DNA of 64,000 nucleotides from positions 75,496,131 to 75,560,130 of the forward strand of contig OX578279.1 of the NCBI GenBank assembly GCA_951217055.1. The letters run 5' to 3'. Shown here piece after piece: positions 55,995 to 64,000 of this stretch. Position numbers and translations under genes: made by a program. Position 1 is the stretch's first letter; each line of letters begins with the position of its first letter. Under the pieces are notes generated by a model, which did not search any database, was not told the DNA's origin, and saw only the letters and a list, made by a program, of their open reading frames with translations. The DNA comes from Gerris lacustris (taxonomy: Eukaryota; Arthropoda; Insecta; Hemiptera; Gerridae).

Positions 55995-57445
55995 TTACTA
56001 GAGGAAGGAGCTTGCTTTCTTGTTTGTTTGTTTGTGTGTCCAGTACAAATCTTGCAATCAATTTTTAACTAACTTCCCGAGTAGCTAGACATTTGAAACT
56101 TTTAGAATCAGAACACTTTTAGTCATATTTAAGCAGAATTTAATTCATTTTCAGTAAATTTTTCTGTCTGGAAAGTTAGTTTGAAAAAAATCCTCAAGAA
56201 TAAATATGAATGAAGATAAATGATTACCACCTTGTGGATTTTTTCCGAACTAACTTTCTTACACAACAAATTTTATCTTTCTATTATGTATTATATATAG
56301 TTTATGATAATTATGATTATGGTTATGATGGAATTCGGTTAAGATTATGTTATAATTCCACGAATTATTATGATTATAGTACCACGAATTATTACGTACA
56401 GCAGTCAATAGTGTAATTATTACATGCAGTCAGTAATATTTCGGGAAATCAAGCCGGGATTATCGGTTGCTTTGTTAAATTTGAACTTATTTATCATTAT
56501 TTTCTAATGATTGATAACTTATTTTCATCTTTGCAGTTGATTTTTGTTTGAGTAAACTGTCCATGGTTTACTCATTTGTCCTTTGCCTAATGTTAATGTT
56601 TACCCACCAAATAAGTATTTATTAATACATAGAATGGTCAGGTTTATATGATCCAACAGAAAATTTATAAATGTATTCTTTAGAAGTTGGGTCAAACAAA
56701 GGAATAAAAGTCTCACTTTTGCAATATTTTGATCCCTCCTTGGATCATTCTCAAGCTAAAATCATAATTTATTCCAATATTAACAATCGGACACATAATT
56801 AAAATTACTATACATAACATTAACAATTACATTTATATATTTTTTTAAAAAACAAAATTTAGAAATTTGAAACCTCACTAACCTGACTGTCTAGAAGATT
56901 ACATCATGATGATTATTATTATTTTAAAATCGGTTTGGATGTTAAAATGTAGTAAAATTGAATCATAGTGATTCTCGTCATTTAGCCTAAAAATAGAAAA
57001 TCCTAAATTATTAATTTTTGTCAAAGTTCATGTGAGTTATTAAACCAACCAAATGTAATCTTAATTTAATAATTAGATTTGTAGGTACTTACTGAAAGCA
57101 GGTTCTGTTTATTGCACTATTAGTTTTAAATTAATAAATCCATTATTTTAATATAGAAGTTCCTCATATTTATTAAAAAATATATATTTTTCTTTCTACT
57201 CCTTTATCACTTCAACTTATCTTTCACTGAGCAATACTTAAACTTATGCACTAATCCAGATTAGTTTGCGTGGTCAGTGTCTATTGTATTGCCTAGTTTA
57301 GTAGAGGTTAGACTTAAAACACATAAAAAAAGGTAACCTTATTTCAATTAAATATTGTAACCTTATTTCAATTAAATATTGTAACCTTATTTCAATAAAA
57401 ACGTAGTGTATAAAAAGTTCTTTTTTTCTTGTAATTATGATTCTT
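55995..57445 (+). repeat. Dispersed repeat G, copy 3, interrupted
   Basis: 56005-56200 matches 31405-31610 (GCTTGCTTTCTTGTTTGTTT, TAACTTCCCGAGTAGCTAGA). GATCCAACAGAAAATTTATAA at 56650 and GTGTATAAAAAGTTC at 57405 match the 3' end. The roughly 700 bp between the last two is extra sequence. A 24-bp triplication of AACCTTATTTCAATTAAATA lies at 57333-57400. Confidence 0.55.
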
Positions 57446-57949
57446 CATGATTCTCTTATTCTTTCATTATTATTATTATTATTATTAGTATAATTATTAT
57501 TATTATTTTGTTCTAGTGTGTCATTACATCACTCAGTATATGTAATAAACACAGACTTGTTTATAATTTAGTGTAGTTTTGTTAAATTTACTTCCTCTGG
57601 TGGTACCTTTTATTTATTATTATCAGTCGGTATTGTTATCACTTTGGCACATAAAGCACCATGCACTGTACTTAGTTTTCTGAGGTTTCTATCTTCACAA
57701 CCAACTCTTCTTCCATTTTGTTTTGTTTCCCCATTACAATCTGACATTAGATTGTATTTCCCTATACACACCTGCTATTAGGCTTTCTCCCTCGTAACAA
57801 CCTCTAATTCGGTCCTCTATTACTATCCCTTGTTGGGTTATTCTTCCCCAATCATCTTTCATTTGTTTAATCCCCTTAAGATCTCCCTCCCCTTAATTTG
57901 GTTTAATTTGTTTTCCTTAATAACCTCCTATAATTTAGTTTCTCTCTTA
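57446..57949. other. Intergenic sequence, no feature seen
   Basis: An ATT/TTA trinucleotide run is at 57465-57510. The rest is without structure. Confidence 0.4.
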
Positions 57950-58108
57950 AGCCTTGTTCGCACTTGGCAAGTAATTTAGTCGAGTGGCGAGTAATTTAGT
58001 CGAGTGGCGAGTAGATTAGAAACTGAGCTAGTAGCAACTCGCCAAAAATCGTTCGCTCTTGCACTTTACTAAGCTGTCTAGTACATTAGTAGCTAGTGTA
58101 TTTGCAAC

Positions 58109-58198
58109 ATGGACAGGCAACGCAAAACATTAAATAATGCTTATTGCAATGTCTATTTTAGAAGAAGTTGAAGAAGAAATGAATATGCTTTTTTTTGT
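58109..58198 (+). pseudogene. Harbinger transposase N-terminal remnant
   Basis: ATG MDRQRKTLNN, and after a one-base shift LIAMSILEEVEEEMNM. Harbinger transposases commonly start with a run of the type LLLLEEEEEE. Only about 30 codons survive, frameshifted, before unrelated AT-rich sequence. Assignment by pattern and by its place inside the TTA-flanked element. Confidence 0.5.
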
Positions 58199-58253
58199 AG
58201 TAACTACATAATTATTATTTTAAATCAAATTAAATTATTACATTTCCAGTGTA

Positions 58254-58400
58254 GAGGCCCGTGGTTCAAGTCCCGGGGCTAGAGTCTATATTTCTCTGTC
58301 TGTCTCCCAGTGTTAATAATAATTATAATTTGATTTAAATTAAAATTTAAACTTTCCGTAGTATGAATACTACCAAAAACTTAAAAATTGAATTTATAAT
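58254..58400 (+). repeat. SINE-like fragment with B box
   Basis: GGTTCAAGTCCCGGGGC carries the B box (58263-58273), followed by the TTATAATTTGATTTAAATTA tail and CCGTAGTATGAATACTACC, both shared with 20315-20440. It lies inside the Harbinger copy and so inserted after it or during its decay. Confidence 0.6.
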
Positions 58401-58431
58401 TATTATATATTAATAAAAACAGTTAACTCTT

Positions 58432-58620
58432 ACCTGATATTTTTGATTTTATCTCCCTCTCACCAAATCCAGGTATATTCATTTCTTTTTCAATATTAAC
58501 AAAAGCAGATTGCTTGATTTGTTTATTTTTATAAAGCGGGGATTTAAAGTCCCAGAGGCACTCGGGTTGCAAGTATTTCGTAACAAACTTCAACGTTGTC
58601 TCTTCATTCCATCGTGACAT
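58432..58620 (-). CDS. MADF-domain exon of a Harbinger element
   Basis: Reads MSRWNEETTLKFVTKYLQPE, CLWDFKSPLYKNKQIKQSAF, VNIEKEMNIPGFGEREIKSKIS, then a strong donor ATCAG|GTAAGA at 58432. The WNEE..LKFV..Y...CLWD...YKNK...A...I..EM pattern is the first half of the MADF (Adf-1-type Myb/SANT) DNA-binding domain. Animal Harbingers encode such a protein beside the transposase, where it helps bind the element ends. The downstream exons are missing within the element. A host gene that captured this exon is a less likely alternative. Confidence 0.7.
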
Positions 58621-58946
58621 ATTTGTTGTACTGCAGATATCAACTTATGAAATAAACTAATTTTACAACTTCGCACTTCCTTAGTGGATAGTATGCGGGG
58701 TGGGTAGAGGCTCTACTCGCCCGAAAAAATAGAGTAAAATGAATTGGGTATTTAGTCAAGTAGTTTAGTAAGTGACTAAATTACTTTACTAAAATCTTGC
58801 CGTTCGGATACATTTATTTACTAATCTACTCGCCACTCTACTAAATTACTCGCCAACTGCGAACGATTTTGGTGAGTTGCTACTAGCTCGGATACTAAAT
58901 TACTCGCCACTCTACTAAATTACTAGCCAAGTGCGAACAAGGCTTA

Positions 58947-59871
58947 AATTATACTCCTCAATGAAGCTGAAATTTCACTATATTAGTATTGCATTTCAGA
59001 ATGAACCATGATGTCTGTTATATATTTTAATTGTATAAAGTGTTCTTATTTTTTATAATAAACACTTTTTTCCATGATATAAATATAATAACTTATTAAC
59101 ACTTACATTTAAACTGTTAAATTTGTAAGCTCATTAACTATGTATACATGTTATCATTTACTATATACATATATTTATATGTAATTTTTTGTTAAATTGA
59201 TCTCAGGCTATATAATATAAATATATTATTATTTTTATTATTATTTTTTTTTTTTTAGTTATTAATGTTTGTAAACTTGTTAATAATAATCCTCATTTAC
59301 TATTACCTCATTCGATTAGAGAGAAAATGAAATAAAAAGAAACTATGTATATTTTAAACATAGAATAATGAATTATATAAGTAGTCTTTTTTTAAAAGAA
59401 ATATGTATTCTTGAGTTAAAAAAAAAAGTGTTATTTTCTAATTGTTGTTTCATATTATGTTAATTTGTTATTATTGTGATTAACCTGAATGGTTGAAGTT
59501 CATTAGAAATCATTGAGTAAAATATGAGACTAAATAAATTGAGAATGTCTTAATTTAAAAGCTTTTAGGTCTAGAATTATTGTCAAGCTACTCTTTAATG
59601 TTTTCTTGTATAATCCCTCGTTATATCCATAGAATTACTTCAATTGCCACTTCCTCTGCTGGAATTTTGTAGAGAGAAGAAACAGTCGTGTTTAAAGTAC
59701 GATAAAAAGCAGACCTCTCTCCTCAGATGTAACTTAAATTTTAGAATAATTTTTAAATCTTTTATATTGACATCAATTTTGTTTGTTTGTTGCTCGTTAT
59801 CTACCGTTAAAATTAACTCTCTTCCAGTCATCCAATTCATCCAATCGAGCTGAAACTGAAATTTAATTAAT
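58947..59871. other. Intergenic sequence, no feature seen
   Basis: AT-rich. Chance frames on both strands at 59640-59876 overlap each other and show no known motif. Confidence 0.45.
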
Positions 59872-59881
59872 ACCAATACAA
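59872..59881. repeat. SINE target-site duplication, left
   Basis: ACCAATACAA, repeated exactly at 60286-60295. Confidence 0.85.
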
Positions 59882-60285
59882 GGGCTTGGGTGGCTCGGAG
59901 GCTAGAGCGCTCGCCTTGCGATAAGGCAAGTTAAGCAGCCTCGAGCAGGGTCAGAAGATGGATGGGTGACTGCTTCTGGCCACAGCTCTGGGTTCGATTC
60001 CCGGACCAGGCCCCCCGCTCAATGTCCACCCAGCATTGTTTAAACAAGGAAGCTCCTCCTTGGGAATCTCCTCGAAAGAGTAGTGCCACCAGGTTTCGGC
60101 CTGGAAACCATCATGATGACTGATGACACTCTTGGTTGTATTACAAGCAGGAAGGGAGTCATGGTTAACGACCATATCTTCACACTAGTGTGTGAAGATT
60201 TTGGTCTCTAACCCGGGTTTGATGTGTGGGCCCACCTAAGTGGTCTGTGTCTTCAAGTATAAAAGCCCCTGGAAAAAAAACAAAA
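59882..60285 (+). mobile_element. Full-length SINE with tRNA and 5S rRNA promoter segments
   Basis: Flanked by perfect 10-bp duplications and ended by an A-rich tail. The head GGGTGGCTCGGAGGCTAGAG has a tRNA A box (TGGCTCGGAGG, 59891-59901). Next comes AAGTTAAGCAGCC (59928-59940) and GGTCAGAAGATGGATGGGTG (59949-59968), which from memory match the internal control region of 5S rRNA (AAGTTAAGCA...GGT-AGTA-TTGGATGGGTGAC). A tRNA B box GGTTCGATTCC (59991-60001) follows, then a family-specific body. RNA polymerase III should transcribe it. Mobilisation would need a LINE partner. Other copies are at 39855-40108 and 13349-13425 (tail). Confidence 0.82.
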
Positions 60286-60295
60286 ACCAATACAA
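60286..60295. repeat. SINE target-site duplication, right
   Basis: Exact copy of 59872-59881, directly after the A-rich tail. Confidence 0.85.
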
Positions 60296-60406
60296 AAACA
60301 TTATATTAATTAATTAATAATTATCAAATTAACTGATGACTAACACATCCTAAATTCATAAATATAAAGGATTTATAATTAAAACAGTTTTTATGGGCTA
60401 GTATTA

Positions 60407-60877
60407 AGGCGGGATTACACGCTTCGATAAATGCTAGCAATTTATCGTAATAACGAAATCGTCACGATTGTATCGTTGCGTGTAAACAGAACATTGTTGC
60501 GATTTATTGATGTAGGAATTGGACTGGATGGTTGGTGTCAATTTCTCTGGATCATAACGACAGGTTGGAACATGTAATTAGTTGCAGGCATCTATCGCTA
60601 CAATTTGCATTGACTGTTCATAAGAAACAATTTGCATTGACTGTTCATAAGAAACATTGTTTTGAGATAGTTTTTTATTTCTTCTTTGTGTGATCTTGGC
60701 ATTTTCTAAACAAAGTCTTCATGAGTTCTTGACTGAAGTTATTCAACAGTATCAGAGTTTTCCATGTTTGTGGCTCATTAAGAGCAAAGAATACTCCGAC
60801 AGGAATAATTTATTTATAACAATAAGTAATTGTTACAATCACATCGTCACGATTTATCGTAGCGTGTAATCCTGCCT
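60407..60877. mobile_element. Harbinger-like MITE (AGGCGGGATTACACG ends)
   Basis: Left end AGGCGGGATTACACGCTTCG and right end CGTGTAATCCTGCCT. TTA lies on the left, CTA on the right (one mismatch). The arms pair through ATCGTCACGAT. A 26-bp direct repeat, CAATTTGCATTGACTGTTCA and onward, occurs twice at 60609-60655. Confidence 0.7.
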
Positions 60878-61079
60878 CTATCTAGCCTTTCAGCTATCTT
60901 CAGTCAAGTTGAAAGGGAAGTCGACAAAAGAAACAAATTCTTCTCTAAATCTAATTTGCACCTCTTATTATTTCAAGAAAGTTGTGCCCCCCAGATGCTG
61001 GCGCCCCTGGCACAGGCCAGGGGCCCTTTCACCTGCTTTTTACACCATCAGTATATTATATTTATGTTTATACAGTACT

Positions 61080-61135
61080 GATCAAAAGTTAAAAAAATCG
61101 GTCCGAGACAACTCAGACAAACTTTCTCATATACG
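61080..61135 (+). repeat. Fragment of the CGGTCCGAGACAAC repeat
   Basis: AAAAAATCGGTCCGAGACAA followed by CTCAGACAAACTTTCTCA matches the left arm of the palindrome at 15391-15435. Confidence 0.7.
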
Positions 61136-61229
61136 AGTTCATAATTATTTAGCCCAGTGTTTTCCATTTATTAGTTTTTGTGTGTACATTTAATTATTAT
61201 TGAACATTTCATCAAAATTTATCATAAAA

Positions 61230-61685
61230 ATAACATATCCTGGGCGGGTAATCGAACCTGGGCTCTCTCCGTCCGTGTTTAAAGCTTTTTTCTCAGGAAC
61301 TAGATTTTTCCCGTGAAAACGGCTTATATCGTTAGATTCATATTTAAATGGGCTACATTGTAGAATTTTTTAATCAAAATCGTCGGAACTGTTTTCGAGA
61401 AATAATTTTTTCCCACTTTGTTCAGAGTTTTGGGGTTAGTGCCTCCAAATTTGGAGCTAAAATTCGTTTCTCGATTTCGCCTTGGGGTATGATTTTTCTG
61501 AACATGTATGCCAAATTTCGTCAAAATCGGCCCAGTAGTTTAGGCTCCAGGTGTCTGCACAGATAGACAGACTTTTTTTAAAAACTACTTTTTCGGACTC
61601 TGGGGACCTCAAAACGTGTAAATCCATCAAAATCGAATTTTCGCGCCATCACAATACTTTCTCTTTATATGAGAAAGTAAAAAGC
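61230..61685 (+). repeat. Retroelement-like repeat fragment
   Basis: On the minus strand GGTTCGATTACC (61246-61257) resembles a B box. Downstream are CAAATTTCGTCAAAATCGG, an ACAGATAGACAGAC run and the end TTTCTCTTTATATGAGAAAG (small hairpin, 61657-61676). These features resemble 3' ends of arthropod non-LTR elements, but no reverse transcriptase is present. Frames here are spurious. Confidence 0.45.
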
Positions 61686-62289
61686 AAATTGTTCCTGAAA
61701 ATTGGTCTAATTATGCTACTAAATCAGATTTATTTGTGAATTAACTCCTTATTGGGCTAAAATAGTAAAAAACAGGTCTAAAATTAAAAGTTACATCTAT
61801 GGAGTGATGTTTGCTTTTACTACCTCACTTTTTATTTGAACTCCTCTTATACATATTCTTCCATCCTAAGGTACAATTTTTGTTTCAAAATGTTGTTTTT
61901 TCTACTGCGTTGATTGTGACTAATCCTCTAGATCTTTTTATCATTTAGTGTAACTTTTAATTACCTAACTTAGTTCATATTAGAAGTACATTACCCTTGA
62001 ACCCAACATGTAACTCTAAATTTTAAGTTTTATTACCTATAGTAAGTTGAGATTGAAAGATTGCTCTTTTGTTATGCTCATTGGTTCCAAATTGGTTGAC
62101 CTGATATTACTTTAATGCCTAGTGCAAGTGGGATTCTTAATCAGGATCATTGTCGCAGGGTTGAGTAGCGGCTTTTATCATGACTGAAATCTGGCATGTC
62201 GCAGGGCTGACTATTTGAATACCGTTCAAAATGGGATTTACCAAACTCAATGTTGCTCGACCATGAATCCATGGACTAGGCTTTATAAT
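61686..62289. other. Intergenic sequence, no feature seen
   Basis: No coding or terminal repeats recognised. A GTCGCAGGG doublet near 62153 and 62199 may be a small duplication. Confidence 0.4.
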
Positions 62290-62895
62290 TCAAAATTAAG
62301 TACATAAATACGTCGTGTCAGTGAGGTTACGTAAAGTGTCGAAGGTTGCTGTGACGTCATGCACCCTCCACGATTTTTCGTCAGGTTATCTTTTACTGGC
62401 TCATAACAAACAATTGTTTACTAGTGTTCTGCAAGCATTTCATAGTTTTTTCCTCTTTTTATTCTATTAAAAGCTTTTTTAACTGTTTTTAACCTAATAA
62501 TATATCAGTAACATCATTGATAAGCCAATAAATTTATACATTATGGATGATAAAACAAATAATTCTTACAAATAACTCAAATTAGATATAAAAGAACTTA
62601 CCTACAGATGTTATGCCACACAGAAAATGGATTAGTATTGCGATAAAAGTTACATTTATCTTAAAAGGCTCTATGGTTGCACCCAAATTCAAAGTATTGA
62701 GACATTTTTCATTCTTAAATTAATAAAATTGATTAAAAAATGATAATAAAATAAATTAGCACTGATAAAACCCATTTGTATATTCTTTGTTATGAGCCAG
62801 TGCAGCTTAGCCAACGTAACAACACACACTTTTTTTATGTAAGTGACGTCACACTTCCCCAGCGTATTAAGTAGCTATAATCAAAATTAAGTACA
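62290..62895. mobile_element. Insertion flanked by 15-bp direct repeats with internal inverted arms
   Basis: TCAAAATTAAGTACA occurs at 62290-62304 and at 62881-62895. Between them, GCTGTGACGTCATGC and GGCTCATAACAAA face GTAAGTGACGTCACAC and TTTGTTATGAGCC. The element type is unknown. A 15-bp duplication is longer than most DNA transposons make. Confidence 0.55.
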
Positions 62896-63013
62896 GCTAA
62901 GGCAACCACATTTATTCCAATCAAAATAAATGTTAGTTTTCATTTGTTGGTCTTCAAATAGATATAATAACTTATCTAAATTAATTTACTTAATTTTACT
63001 TCTTTTTTTTATA
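62896..63013 (+). repeat. Direct repeat pair, copy 1
   Basis: GCTAAGGCAACCACATTTAT ... TTGTTGGTCTTCAAATAGAT ... TTAATTTACTTAATTTTACT, repeated at 63275-63390 with a few changes and one 5-base deletion. Confidence 0.85.
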
Positions 63014-63274
63014 AAAAAGTTGTTTTCATGTTTGAAGAATGATCATCAGAAGAATAAAGGTATTGTTTAATGGAAACTCAAAGACAAGAAAAAAAAAAAT
63101 TTACCAATAATAATTTCTTTAATATTTCAGTTAGAAACATGTTCTTTTATTTTCTATATAAAGCCAGTAATATCATTTCTTTTTATAGCTCATAAATCCG
63201 AAAAATCATCATTTATATAATCGAGTATTGTCTCGACAGCGACAACTCACCTCGAAATGGTTTGTTACTGCTAA

Positions 63275-63390
63275 GCTAAGGCAACCACATTTATTCCAAT
63301 AAAAATAAATGTTTGTTTTGATTTGTTGGTCTTCAAATAGATATAACTTATCTAAATTAATTTACTTAATTTTACTTTTTTTTATAAGTA
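63275..63390 (+). repeat. Direct repeat pair, copy 2
   Basis: Second copy of 62896-63013, about 380 bp downstream in the same orientation. The sequence between and after it (to 64000) is AT-rich with no gene seen. Confidence 0.85.
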
Positions 63391-64000
63391 TAATATTAAG
63401 CCCCTGTTGTTATGGGCTTAGCGGTTTGTATTAATACAATACTATTTTTCAATACTCAATCAGGCCATATTAATCTATATCAAGTACACTTCAACCTCTT
63501 TTTTTATTTCTATTTTCTTATAGTTATATTTATTTTTTGTATGTTAATGGTTTGTGGCAAGACTTAAAATAATGTACTTTCTGAAAAAAAAAAGAAAATT
63601 GTTTTATTGCAAAATAAAACTATTTTATTATTTTCTATTTTAAACTAATTTTTTGTTAAAAAATAAAATAATAAATTTATTTGTTTAGTGTATTATTTTA
63701 TTTGTTATAAAGTTGAACAACAAAGTTAATTACATGATTAAAAAATTTGGATGTAGCATCAAATTTAATTAAAAAAAAGGAGTTTTATAAATCTGGGACT
63801 TTCGATAGGTACACACATAAATATGGTATTCATCTTGATACATTGTGTTCTGTTCCGTTGTAAATTTACGTTCCCAATGTCCGTGTAGTTAAGTAACTTA
63901 TACCATCTAATGTACAACCTTATTAATTAATTCTTTCTTTTTTTTATGTATGAAGTAATACATAAAAACTGATTAACACTTAACATTTACTATGATCAGT

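Larger units (their letters stand above)
57950..58943. mobile_element. Deleted PIF/Harbinger transposon
   Basis: TTA flanks (57947-57949, 58944-58946) and ends AGCCTTGTTCGCACTTGGC/GCCAAGTGCGAACAAGGC. Subterminal GGCGAGTAATTTAGTCGAGT repeats face their inverses near both ends. It carries two divergent coding starts pointing inward, a transposase-like start on + and a MADF exon on -, the arrangement of a two-gene Harbinger element. Most of the interior is lost, and a SINE-like fragment sits in it. At 994 bp it is far below autonomous size. Confidence 0.8.

Noticed and set aside
59640..59876. Overlapping frames of 69-78 residues on both strands
   Set aside because: Mutually antisense, with no recognisable motif or splice context.
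59882..60001. True tRNA or 5S rRNA gene
   Set aside because: A and B boxes are too far apart for a tRNA, the 5S-like part is only the internal region, and target duplications with an A-rich tail show a SINE.

Overview
The window is AT-rich animal DNA, almost certainly from an insect. It is dominated by one large intron-rich gene on the + strand. That gene is the TGF-beta/activin type I receptor (baboon, babo; ALK4/5/7 class), running from about 973 to the stop codon at 43207. The signal-peptide exon(s) lie upstream of base 1. I cannot name the species. The three alternative babo ectodomain exons, RTE-type LINEs, many MITEs and the base composition fit an insect, perhaps a large-genome hemimetabolous one. 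Gene layout: a shared cysteine-rich ectodomain exon (973-1090) is followed by three tandem homologous exons (9950-10164, 11738-11892, 17511-17662). All three start in phase 2, end in phase 1 and encode the second half of the ligand-binding domain. They look like mutually exclusive exons equivalent to the three babo isoforms of Drosophila. One shared transmembrane/GS exon (29537-29773) and five kinase exons (30976-31206, 35091-35258, 35402-35574, 36704-36943, 43082-43207) follow. All splice phases agree, and any one of the three variants gives an open frame: 501, 481 or 480 residues from the first complete codon. Intron and downstream contents: the rest is a dense, nested layer of mobile elements. 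On the minus strand, 5330-7981 is a 5'-truncated RTE-type LINE with an open reverse transcriptase frame and perfect 19-bp target duplications. TA-flanked near-palindromic (foldback) elements lie at 9150-9724, 10547-11640, 15048-16914, 24312-25352 and 43528-44279. They fall between the alternative exons and could shape the pre-mRNA. piggyBac-like (TTAA), hAT-like (8-bp duplication), pogo-like and PIF/Harbinger-like (TTA/TAA) MITEs, a Helitron-like element and several SINE families are also present. One SINE appears to combine tRNA and 5S rRNA promoter sequence. Region downstream of babo (43208-64000): no confident host gene was found. It holds satellites (63-bp and 35-bp units), MITEs, a deleted Harbinger copy that still carries a MADF exon and a transposase start, and the tRNA/5S SINE. 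A weak candidate small gene or pseudogene lies near 49.3-50.2 kb beside an NRF1-like palindrome and two strong hairpins. The babo exons together encode a membrane serine/threonine kinase of the activin branch. The kinase L45-loop region (ADNKDNGTW) is of the type that signals through Smad2/3-class proteins (Smox in flies). Alternative exon choice would change ligand preference while leaving signalling output unchanged.
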